DNA from: Serripes groenlandicus
Taxonomy: Eukaryota > Mollusca > Bivalvia > Cardiida > Cardiidae
Assembly: GCA_031761405.1 (NCBI GenBank)
Contig: JASEVX010000005.1
Span: 33,298,869 to 33,362,868, forward strand
DNA: 64,000 bases
Direction: 5' to 3'
Below the pieces are notes generated by a model. The model was not told the origin of the DNA, searched no databases, and saw only the letters and a program-made list of their open reading frames with translations. A program made the position numbers and the translations under genes. Below, piece after piece: positions 53,351-64,000 of the stretch (position 1 is the first letter of the stretch; every line of letters starts with the position of its first letter).

Positions 53351-55430
53351 ATAATAAACTTTGCCAAGATAGATATGTGTACATTGTTTAGTCTGTGATA
53401 CAATTATTGTAATACATTAATGTGAATAAATGTGATAAAGTATGTATTTAGCTGATTATTTTCTGGTTTAGTTTAAACTGATATAATTTACATTGATTCT
53501 AAAACAAGCTTTCAGATTATATTAATCAGACTCGATGTCTGCTTTCTGGAGACCTGTACACGAGCCGTTTGTGTGGGTAAAAACAAATGCAGAACCCGCT
53601 CATCACGCGATTCGAAATCGGGACCTTTTGTAAGATAGGCCGTCGCTCTATCATTGATTACTAACGAGAGATTGAAGAGTCATAGATGATATGGCACTGA
53701 CTTATGTAAGATGACAGTTACAAATAGACCGATCAGGTTACAACTGCAATGAATCGTCTGTGAACCGTTTTGTAGATTTCATATCATTATCTAACGTGCT
53801 GATTAACCATGTTTCACGTACAGACGCCTTCAGACACCTCAGACGACTGTTGAAAACATTGATGCAAAAGGGGAAATTGCTCATGTTGAGCAATTTTTCT
53901 TTTGTCACAATATTTTGAGATTTTTATTCTTTAATTGTTTTTTCATTTATCGAGATATTCCATATTTGTAATTAAATGATGTCAAAGTCGTCTGGTGCAG
54001 ATTTGTTGTATGTGGACAAAGGACAAATGCAATATATTATTGTTAGATATAAGCAGATTCCTCTTTTCAACCAGAAAATATCTGCATCAGCTGCGTGATC
54101 GTCTTTAAAGGAGAAAATCTGAAATACGATGAGTTCAACTGTGAATGTTGTAAAACGTCGGGGTCTCATATTGGAAGTCACCGTAACATTCTTGAATGAC
54201 CTGACTGACATAGGCTCAATGATTTTGATATAACAGTCATCTTTAGGGTCAGTAAATTCAGACGAATTATTTCTAGATTTTTTTTCAAAATTACGAAATA
54301 TATCCAAGTATAACCGAAGAATGGCATTTGGAATCTTTTAACGGTATGTTTATTTCAAAATGACAACGACTGCTAATCTAAACCGTGTCATTTAAGTCTG
54401 TTTGTGGAAAACCAACAGAATAACCAAAATATAAACACCAATGTTTTTCGATATTTTGTAAATGTACTCAATAGCTAGACTGTCAGTTCAAACAAGTATA
54501 AACTCCTCAGTTTTGACAAGTATTATCACAAACTTAAACGTCGGCATTATCGGATTTTAAAAACCAGAGATAGAATTCGATGGGAAATTTTCTCCGTTAC
54601 AACATTTCCCCCATATACAATCAACTCGCAGTTAATAATCTTTTTGAAACTCTGTTAACGGAAACAGTCAATGCATGACATATGCACATATTCGCCACAA
54701 GCTGAAGATCGACCTTTTGGTCTATATGTGAGTGCAGAATTATATCAGTATGTTGCTCAATGAGTCATTGCAGTCTGTTCAGGATATTCCCTATTCGCAC
54801 TCAAGTGATTTGGTCGTTTAATTTCTGGTTAACGGATGTTTTCCAATGTAGCTTAATGAGATGAGATCTGAGAACGAGCGTACCGGTGTCGATGCGGGTC
54901 GCGGTGGTAATGATGCAGTGCGAATTGGCATTGCACGTTTATAATATTATGTACTATATTTAAACTGTGTTTGGAGTCTTTTCTGACCCGTTGACGATAT
55001 AAGACGCATTTGCAGCGGATGAATTTTGAAAATATATTGGCTAAAGGAGAATGTGCTCATAATGAATAATTTCTCTCTTTGTCACAACGATTTATATTAT
55101 AATTGCATTTATAAAGATGTTTCATATATAAACTAGAACAGGTGAATCATCCAGAGATCGATAGTTTCATATATAAACTAGAACAGGTGAATCATCCAGA
55201 GATCGATAGTAAGCGTAGTGTTACCCATTATTTCAAATCCAATAAAACTTTAAAACTGTTTAAAATTGTTCAGTCATCTTCAGACGTGTATCCATCCCCC
55301 CCCCCCCCGGGGTTGTACCGACGTTGTACTACTCCTTTTAAAACCAACATGTTTGTCGATCGGTGTGATCTACAGCTTCTATATTTCATATGTTGCGAAA
55401 TACTGGTCCATTATTTATGACCTAGCTGTG
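53351..55430. repeat. 2.1-kb segmental duplication, copy B
   Basis: Same orientation and order as 38657-40875. It lacks the 247-bp MITE but contains a MITE of another family (53806-54025) and a 45-bp tandem duplication (55121-55209, core aaactagaacaggtgaatca). Confidence 0.9.
53806..54025. repeat. Palindromic MITE, ttaaccctttccc family, in copy B
   Basis: The left arm has cgtacagacgccttcagaca and ctcagacgactgttgaaaac. The right arm has aaagtcgtctggtgcagatt and gttgtatgtggacaaagg. The middle contains an attgctcatgttgagcaatt hairpin. In copy A the corresponding place is much shorter. Confidence 0.75.
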
Positions 55431-55620
55431 AGATGGTGGACCTGGAAATATATGTGTACATATAGATTGGAATGGTCGAGTATTGAGTCCGATGGTCTAA
55501 AGTTGGCGTGACTCCCGGCCAGCAGGTTTACAGGATGTGTGTTATATTAAACGTATACTGTGGGACTTACGGTGACGTGTCTGACGTATTACTACACAAG
55601 AGTATCTATGAACATATGTC
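55335..55620 (+). repeat. Inverted partner of the GPCR 3' flank repeat
   Basis: Matches the complement of 52198-52440. It overlaps the right end of duplication copy B. Confidence 0.88.
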
Positions 55621-56003
55621 TGTCATTATGGTATACCACTTTTGAAGCATGTTCAACAATACGATATTGTATTTAGAAAAGAGGTGTTTCTTCTTTTTTA
55701 CACAATATTGTGAAATCTGTTCGACAAATCGCTATATGTAACATGCTTTTCCAAAGATGATTTAAAAGTAAACACCTATGTGATAATGCATGCCATGCAA
55801 ACGATTGAACTAATCCGAATGGTATTAGTTAAAAAGATGCAATATGATTGGTAAATCGACTAACAACGTTCTAACAACCTTTCTGATATGCAAATATGAA
55901 TAAACACCAGAGGCTCCCATTGTTATTTAATTCTAAACGAAATACGTACGATAACGGCGTTTCAATCTGACATGCGTCTCGATGCTCGATTTCCATTCAC
56001 TTA

Positions 56004-56948
56004 CAGGGACGTGCTCCTCTAAAAATAAATATGACCCAATGCATAAATATCAACAAGAGTGGATTTTGGAGTCTCCTCGCTTCAACTCATTCTTTTAAAT
56101 GTGTCGAACAAATATATGTAATTTAAATGTGTCGAACAAATATATGTAATTTAAATGCGGAATCAATAAATAATACATTTCTCTATCGAACTAAACCATA
56201 ATATCGTGAACTTTTTCTCCAAACGTATGTTTATTCCTTTGAAATATTCGCAAATGTGTCTAAAGGACAACAACCTGGACCATTGGCGATAATTGTCAGT
56301 GCTATTTCGATTTTTTTCCCGGCAATGTCAAACCGTCCAACGATTTAAAAAAGAGTTTTCGGAATGGTTTGGATTTTTTCACTGCGGTATTTGTCCGTGA
56401 TATTTGCACAACAGATAACTGTTGCCACTGCCTGGAAACCCTGTTATCAACAGGTTATGACCATTAATCGTATGCTTCAAAGATTTACCCTGATTTATGT
56501 CCTTTTTTCTCCTTTTCACATGTTGACAGTTTGCGGGAAAATTATCACAACAACACAGACCATTTAGCATTGAAAAACCCCAAATAATTCCGAATAGGTT
56601 TCCAGGGGCAAATCATCGCAATATCACTGAAAATTAACACAGGGACAAAAACCGAACCATTCCGAAATGTCGCTAGCAGTACTTTCGCTTCTGGTCCAGG
56701 TTGTTGTCCTTCTGGCTGATTAGGGAATATTTCAAAGGAATAAACATACGTAGGGAGAGAAATTTCACGATATTTTGGTATTGATCGATAGAGAAATTTT
56801 ATTTATTGATTCCGTATTTCAATTACATATATTTGTTCGACAAATTTTAAAAAAAATGAGTTGAAGCGAGGCGACCCCAAAAACTGTGTCCACCCTTATT
56901 GATATATATGCATAGGGTCAAATTTATTTTTAGAGTAGCACGACCCTG
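56004..56948. mobile_element. 945-bp foldback element
   Basis: The left end cagggacgtgctcctctaaa and the complement of the right end (tagagtagcacgaccctg) match. The arms stay complementary for more than 300 bases, with shared ataaacatacgt, gacaacaacctggacc and ccattccgaaa segments. The left arm has a 28-bp tandem duplication (aatgtgtcgaacaaatatat, 56098-56153) absent from the right. No coding sequence is evident. The two small ORFs inside are complements of one another. Confidence 0.85.
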
Positions 56949-57232
56949 TCATTCACTCAAACAGAACAATATCATAGATAATACTTTTACATTTGTCGAA
57001 ATGCCGAGATTACCGCAATTATATCTGAACCGGTTACCTCATATGATATACATGTATTAAGAGGCGTCTGCTTTGAAAATATACGAGCAATTAATTTGAA
57101 ATTTGAAATCCAACCTGGCAAAACTATGGAAAACATCTACGAATAAAGGCGTAATTATTGAATAGAGTTATAAATAGTGTGGCAAATGGAGAAATTTGAA
57201 GCAAATTCTCGATTTGCCATGCTGATTCAAAT

Positions 57233-57770
57233 ACCGACTGCTGCGAAGGCGTCGTAAAGCATTGCAAGCGGTAAAGGGTTAATTGGTGTATCCTTTGTCG
57301 AATTGACATATTTAAGGTTGTCTGCTTTAAAAACAATCAGAATTCTTAAATACCTGTTAAACCGCAGATAACGTTTACGGGTTATTTTAAAACTGTTGTG
57401 ACTGTTAGTTGGCACCAGAAGAATCTACATAATTTACAAAGCCAATTGGATATAAATCGGCATTGAAGCTGCATGATAATGGTCGTTTTCCGACGAATTT
57501 TACAATTTATTAACAGTAGTTAATTAATGTTAACCCTTTCCTACATACATTATAAATGCAGCAGACAACTTTGAAAATATATATATGTAAACATGTTTGT
57601 AATATTTTTGAAATGCAGATGTATATATTGAATAAAGTTGTAAATATTGTGAAAAATGGTGAAATTGCTCAGCATCAGCAATATCCCCTGTTTGTCATAA
57701 TGTTTTCAAATGTCAAACATCTTCTGCTGAACATATGTCAAATATGGACATGGGAACTACTTGTTTAGGG
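57233..57770. repeat. MITE copies, ttaaccctttccc family
   Basis: A partial copy ends near 57285 (gtaaagggttaattgg), and a fuller one runs from ttaaccctttcctacataca (57530) with gcagcagacaactttgaaaa to about 57740, with the inner attgctcagcatcagcaat hairpin. Confidence 0.6.
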
Positions 57771-57779
57771 TGTTTCGAA

Positions 57780-60700
57780 GATGTTTCTTCTATGACTCGT
57801 CTTAATAGTGCTTCAGGAAAACCAACCTAAGTGCGGTTATTATACCTATTAACAAACATCAGCCTAGACATCGATGCTATCGGAACCAAATAAAAACAGC
57901 TTTTTAAAAGTTTGATGAAACCTTGAAAGACTTATTGAGTAACAGTGTAGAGCTAGATTAAACTGCTCGGGTGCGCATATGTCTCTACACTTGTCGCTAA
58001 AGCATTACGTTAGGTTTTCGAACAGTACCACTAAATTGAGCACTAATTTCTTTTAGTAGTAGGCATCACGACTCAATTTAGCCTGGCCCGGCAAATGTTT
58101 ATAGATCTGCACAGAACAAACGGTAATGAAAACCTTTAACTGTCTTCTCACAATCCAAGCTTTTTAGCAAGGGGCTCGTTAGAGCCAATTGCTAAAGTAG
58201 GCAAAATCCGAAGACACGCACCATTTTGAGACTGGACTCTAGACTGTGTTTTACAATATCGGCATTGACTTCCTTTACATCTGTCATCTATATCAGCTCT
58301 GCGTTTCTGAACACAATGTCGGATTCAGAGAGATGTATTGGTAGTTGCAGATTGTTTATAATATCAATGCAAGTGGATGATCTGTGGAATATTTTTTTAA
58401 AAACGAATGCACTGTTGCCAGCTAATACCTATGTCGGTCCCTTCGAACCGTCAAATAGTTCCTGTCTAAAAATCAAAATGTGGTAACTTGTTGGCATATG
58501 AAGCTGTAAAATGGATTTGATTCGACACCACTTACCCAAAAGTAAGAACTCGAAAGAAATGTTATCTTAAAATATAAGAATTACATGACTAAAAAATAAA
58601 ATGTATTTCTACGCTGTCAACATGACTTGATCACGCGCAACATAATGGACAAATTATAGCAGAATGTGCATACATTCACCCAATTAACAAATTAAAGCAG
58701 TATCAGGTGTAATTATGATTATCAAAATTGAATTTGAATTTTTACATATGAAAGGGGAGAGTGCTGTGTATATTGTCTTAACTAATTAACTCACGAATGA
58801 AAATGTATCCACTCAAAGCCACGCCTCTTAGTGTTACATATTTCTATGTAACCCATGCATTTCATGTTAATCTATGTAGTATTAAATATTCTACTAAGAT
58901 AGTCATCTGTTCCTTCATTTAATGTTGTACACATACACACCACGGCTCTTATGTTTATAATTTTATAATTCATTCGCATTGTGGTGCTAGGAGTGTATAA
59001 ATATCAATAGAAATTGTTTATCGTGAAAAACACTAAAGCGTAAAACGTACCATCGACCGATCTATAAATACCTTCAGATCAACAAATTCTACAACCTGCT
59101 CATTGAATATCACACTTATTGAGAATTTGAAAGAATAAAAAAAATACATGTATATGTTTACCTATTTTATGGAAAATTAACACGTTCAGTTGTTTTGAGG
59201 CAGCTGTGAATGTGACTGTATAAAGCCATGCTATACTGATCCCTACACTTTAGATAATGATGTATTAACGTAGTTTATTGTAAAATAATCTCCAGGCACG
59301 GATCATTCATTATTGTTCTAGTATAGCGCAGTGTAAATATTCTTTGGTTTATAAAATAAATCATGTTGTTTTTAAAAGTGTTATATAAATTATTTCAAAC
59401 AAGGTAAAACAAATATGCCACCATTTGTTGATTTTAGTAACCAAAACATGAAGATACAGATTGTTTATTTTTTGCTTTGATATTTTAATTAGAATGGCAA
59501 TATAGATTTCATTGTTATGCAGCGTTGTTTTATGTTGATATAGCATGCATTGTGATTAATGCATCAATGAGTGCGTACACTATGCAACGACTTCTGTGAA
59601 ATACCGCCAGTCAAATAAAAAAAAATGCGATAGACCCCCATTCTGTGTATACAATATTGTTCATTCATCTAACATATTATGCAATTAACGGACATAACAA
59701 AGTCTTTTTGTGAAGTGATAACAAAATTGATCTGTAAATCCTTGTCCTAATGTATTCCATGATCTGCAGTTAGCCTCTTGCAGGCAGAACTTTGATTTTA
59801 TAGGTTATTGCATTATTATCTATCATTATTAGTCTTTCAATAATAATATCTGAATAACGCATAATGTAGACCAAGATTAGATTTTGGCAATTTCCACGAG
59901 TGGCTATAAGTGGTTTAAGCCAGAGTAAACTGTGAAACTTAACACTTGATAATGTTATTGTTTCAATCAGTGAGTTTATCAGAATATATATTTTATTCCA
60001 CTGTTATGTTTCACTAACTCACTTGTAATAACACAAGTAAATATCAGGATTATGCTAAATTGGTCTTGAATACACATATTTCAAAGGTATAATTCTAGTC
60101 GGAAGATTTGAGTTATCAAAATATTTTCGTGTAATAAGATATGCAAATTCGTTGAGTTACTTGGCCGTAATTAGACTGGAAACACGCCAACAATTGTATT
60201 GGATGCAAGTCCGTTTACGAGCACATTAAATCGTTACCGAAACAATGTAACAACTTTTGGGACGGGTTCCAGTCTATTGCCTATTGGAATCCCGAATGAG
60301 ACGTCTCCTTCATATTATAATAATCTGATTACGTTTACAGTCTTCTAACAGTAGTGTGTACATGCATGTAATATGTAGACTGTACAGATCTTGCTCAACA
60401 TGTGTATATGTACAGGCTGGTCTGGGTCTAAATTGTTCACAAAAGCATGCATTGTTTGCATGCAGATACTTACATTATAAGTTTAATATTTGTGGGGTAG
60501 TGAGCTATACAATGGGTGAACGTTTCAATTAATTATGCTGTATATATAATATAATATATATATATATATACTTTGCATGCAAATTAACTGGGTATTTTGA
60601 TAGTTTAAAACAGATTTGTTTTGAAAACTTGTCCGGAAAACAGGACATTTTCCATAATGGATAATACTTGTCCATTTGTTCATATGTTTTCTGTTAGTTT

Positions 60701-61250
60701 CAGCAAGTTATATCCTTTTCGCAATGTGCTATGTTAGGGTTGTCAACACAATCTTCTTATTTTGTTTTTTTCATTGATGGAGAAGAAATTTAAACTGGCA
60801 AAATCAGAGTGTATTCAGATATACATAACATATTAGTAATTAGGTGGTTGTTAGTAAACTCAACGACGTTTTAGCTTAAATGATCCAGTGCATGGACAGA
60901 GGTTCAAGTCGTCACTTATGAACATTGTAGGTTCTGATAAGCCTCTGCATCTAGTCTGCCTAATCTGAAACTACACACGTTGACAGAAGCGTATATTAAG
61001 CGCGTGTACGTAATATGGAAACAGTGTAGATCTTGATGAGACTGATTTTTTCACAAAAGCCAACTCGTACATTTTCTCATGCACTGGCTCACATATATCG
61101 TTCATACTTGATGGCTACGGTGAACTACCGTTAGGCTAACACCTTACAACTAAGACTGGTTTAGGCAAATCGGATTACACTCCATGTGGAGGGAAGTTAT
61201 GATGTATCGGCCTTGGTGAACCCATACAGTCCAATACAAATGAATAACTG
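57780..61250. other. Long AT-rich stretch without a recognised gene
   Basis: ORFs are short and without family features. A (TA)n microsatellite lies at 60541-60572. Nothing here matched other repeats in the window. Confidence 0.45.
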
Positions 61251-61252
61251 TA

Positions 61253-61410
61253 CAGAGGTCCAGATAAAGAGGGCATTAACAGCTCTTTTCCCCGCAATAT
61301 ATCTCGTATTATCCAACCAAACCCTATGTTGTAGGTACTCACAAGTACCCACAACATATAGTAAGGCGATAAAATAAGGATTTTAGAACAAACAAAACGC
61401 TCCTTATATT
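61253..61410. repeat. Dispersed repeat, copy 2
   Basis: Matches 13171-13300 in the same orientation. A short inverted pair (tgttgtaggtactcac / gtacccacaacata) has been added in the middle. Confidence 0.75.
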
Positions 61411-61802
61411 TGGCCCTGAATAACACAGAGTAATAACAACGCACAAACAATGTGTTTTCATTATTACATCATACCTTCGTAGTTTTATTGCTTTTAATTA
61501 CAATGTTTATTACAATTTAAATTGCAATATAATAAGCAGGTACGATATATACCTCATTTTGATCAAATGTATATCCTTTAGCACTTTTCCCTGATTCAAC
61601 AAATCTGCAATGACGTCTTTGAAAAGATCTTGACATATTTATATGTCTCTGATTTATATAAAATCAAAACTTTATAGTTACTAATATCTTATGTTACACT
61701 CTCTTGAACTCCTTTCAATTGTATATAAGATTTTGTATGCTGAATTGTTATTGCATTTAGATGAGAGCATCGTTACTTCAAGGGATATCAAGAGATGACA
61801 AT

Positions 61803-62071
61803 TGAGCCGTCCCGCGAAAACACCAACACCAACATGGTGGACTCTGCGTAATGTCTGGACCTAGATCAGCATAACCATGCCGCGCAGGTTTACCCGGATA
61901 GACACTTTTCGCCTCCTGTGGATTTTCTGTTTAAAGAATCATTACTCTATACCTATATCCCCCTGAAACGGAATGTGTCGGCCCAGATCAGTCTGCGCGG
62001 ACAGCGCAGGCTGATCTGGGTCGACACATTACGCAGAGGCCATACTGTTGGTTTTCTCGCGGGACGGCTCA
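61803..62071. mobile_element. Palindromic MITE (gagccgtcc family), full copy
   Basis: The ends tgagccgtcccgcgaaaac and ttttctcgcgggacggctca are near-perfect complements. The interior is in inverted order relative to the 44114 copy: cgcctcctgtggattttctg, then attactctatacctatatcc, then gatcagtctgcgcgg. It is 269 bases long and without ORFs. Confidence 0.9.
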
Positions 62072-62384
62072 TACGTTGATCTGGGCAGCTAACAATAGAA
62101 ACGTTGAACATTTATAGTAATATACATCGAGTAATGTTTAAAATTTACACCTTACATTGATTACAGTTAACACATGTACAGTGTACACCAATTAATGTTA
62201 GACATACATTGATTTAGTAATGTCTAACAGAAATTAATGTACACGATACATGTGAAAACAATAACTTTAATCTATATAAACAAGTTAAACATCAATCGAT
62301 ATAAATATGTTTAGGACTAATCGATATGTATTTTTTTACATTTATCAGTTATGTCAGTGATGATATGTAAGTAAAGTTCGAACA

Positions 62385-63285
62385 TGGGTCATGTTGGGTC
62401 AAAAAGTAGGTCACTAGGCCACATTGAAGGGTAATCTTGTTAACACTGTAGAAGCTGCATTTTCTGCTTCAGAAGCTTGAAATTTAGTCAGTATGTTGAG
62501 CTGAATGATATCTAGGCCAAGTTATATGGGTCATTCAGGGTTAAAAACTAGGTCACTGGGCCAAATTAATGGGAAAACTTGTTAACACTCTTTACTGCAT
62601 GTTTAGCTTGAGCATGTTTAAACGTTATCAGAATGTTTATGTAAGTCAAGATTTTTGCTTCAGCATTTTGACATTTTGTCAGAATGTTTGTCTTGAAGAT
62701 ATCTAGGCCAAGACCGAATATGGGTCATATTGGGTCAGAATCTTGGTCACTAGGCCAAATTGAAGGAAAATCTTGTTAATTCTATAAAAGACGCAGTTTT
62801 TGCTACATCAGCTTGACATTTGATCATAATGTTTATCTAAATGATATCTAAGCCATATGGGTCATGTAGGGTCAAAAACTAGGTCACTAGGCCAAATTGA
62901 AGGAAATATTTGGACGCCACATTTTTTGCTTCAGCAGCTTGAAATTTTGTCAGAATGTTTGTCTGAATTATATTTAGGTCAAGTTTGAATATGGGTCATA
63001 TTGGGTCAGAAACTAGGTCAATAAAGGAAACTATTGTTCAAACTCCGGAGGCCACATTTTTACTTTGAGCAAGTTAAACTTTGTCAGAATGTTGTCTTGA
63101 TGATATCTAGTCCATGTTGGAATATGGGTCAAATCAGGTAAACAAATATAGATCACTAGGCCAAATGAAGGAAAATCTTGTTAACACTGTGGAGGCTGCA
63201 TTCAGGATAATTGTCTTGATGTGATTTGCATTGCTGTATATTGTATAATTCTGGTGAGCGAACTAGGGCCATCATGGCCCTCTTG
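62385..63285 (+). repeat. Array of 130-190 bp units, forward orientation
   Basis: Units with aggtcactaggccaaattga, atcttgttaacactgt and atgatatctaggccaagt recur near 62408, 62552, 62744, 62881, 63018 and 63150. The block ends in agggccatcatggccct, a 17-base palindrome near 63265-63281. It is the inverted form of the array at 35430-36715. Confidence 0.88.
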
Positions 63286-63289
63286 TTGA

Positions 63290-64000
63290 TGAATTGAATT
63301 TGTTTACACATTTAACAGACAACCGCGCATGGAGGTACATGTAAGTTCAAAGCATGTGAACACAATGTGTGGAAAACCCATACCCATTCGAAACACGGAA
63401 ACATCCCATATTTATTTCAAATTCCAAAGCTGGTACATCGTTATAATTGCCTCAACTTACTCGTTTATAAGGATTCTAAGTTTGTTGATCGTTATTTCGG
63501 ACCATCGTATGGTATGATTATAAAAGGAAATAAAATTGAAACCTATAATGTTGTTGTTCTAACCTAAAAAGGGAACATTACACCGACGTTAACTACGTCC
63601 CAAATAACCCCAAGAGTTGCCCTAAAATGCACTACAAACATTCCCCATTGCAAAATTAGCCCATCTTACTACATCGATGGTCATTTCGTCGGCTGTCCCG
63701 GAATGGTCACCAACAATTATCACAGAACTTGTGCACATTGACAATGATAAACGAACAATTTATATCAAAAGTCATTAAAACAAAGCAGGAAAATGGTAAC
63801 GATGTTTATTCCCAGAACATAAGACGTATTATAAAGATGGTTATTTTCATCGTGCCTCTTTTTTTTTCAAGAGAAAAATCCAATTTGTAATAATTCAAAA
63901 ACGGGCGAAAGAAGTCGTAAAACTGTCTCGGGAATATTGAAATGTACTCAGACGAGTAGAGAAATCCGAAAGTGATCATAAATAAGGAAACGTCAGACCC
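63290..64000. other. Right end of the window, no gene recognised
   Basis: Two overlapping plus-strand frames at 63329-63567 code for about 65 residues each without recognisable features. An exon of a gene continuing past the window cannot be excluded. Confidence 0.35.

Overview
The window looks like nuclear DNA of an animal, most probably a bivalve mollusc. The grounds are an AT-rich background, several V-type tRNA-derived SINEs ending in (ATCA)n, the tandem repeat style, Polinton and Tc1 relics, and an intronless class A GPCR with lineage-specific features. The species is inference; no marker gene is present. No bacterial operons, rRNA or CRISPR arrays were seen. There is one 200-base N gap (16085-16284). 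Only one ordinary host gene is convincing, the GPCR at 50.9-52.2 kb. Almost everything else recognisable is mobile or repetitive DNA.

Layout. (1) 0.69-3.79 kb: a 3.1-kb frame with no frameshift and three in-frame stops. It reads, in order, zinc finger, helical domain, tyrosine-recombinase-like domain (Crypton-like), Ser/Thr/Pro repeat linker, and a KMT5A-type SET methyltransferase. (2) 3.8-11.56 kb: a block of five successive tandem arrays (93 bp, about 200 bp, 147 bp GC-rich, about 150 bp, CAGTC-rich). (3) 11.6-20.6 kb: tRNA-like heads, SINEs, palindromic MITEs, a 43-bp array beside the gap, and a Tc1-like transposase relic (minus strand, 18.4-19.2 kb). (4) 20661-28838: an 8.2-kb element with long, interrupted inverted repeats, inserted into a MITE with a 6-7 bp target duplication. 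It carries a broken Polinton/adintovirus-type packaging ATPase flanked by zinc-finger ORFs. (5) 29-37 kb: 247-bp MITEs, foldback elements, a LINE 3' relic and a 140-bp array with a SINE inside. (6) 37.6-43.5 kb: local duplications, the first copy of a 2.1-kb segmental duplication (38657-40875), and a second Tc1-like relic. (7) 45-48.3 kb: a full-length SINE with target duplications and a decayed Polinton relic (PLA2-like protein and integrase). (8) 50.5-55.6 kb: the GPCR, the second copy of the 2.1-kb duplication, and an inverted repeat spanning the GPCR 3' flank. (9) 56-64 kb: a 945-bp foldback element, MITEs, and a second 140-bp array in the opposite orientation.

The most novel candidate is the tyrosine recombinase joined to a SET methyltransferase. 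It would be a DNA transposon carrying its own chromatin-modifying enzyme. The nested 8.2-kb ATPase element and the 247-bp MITE with a visible empty site are the next most informative. Coordinates of repeat edges come from reading by eye and may be off by a few to tens of bases.
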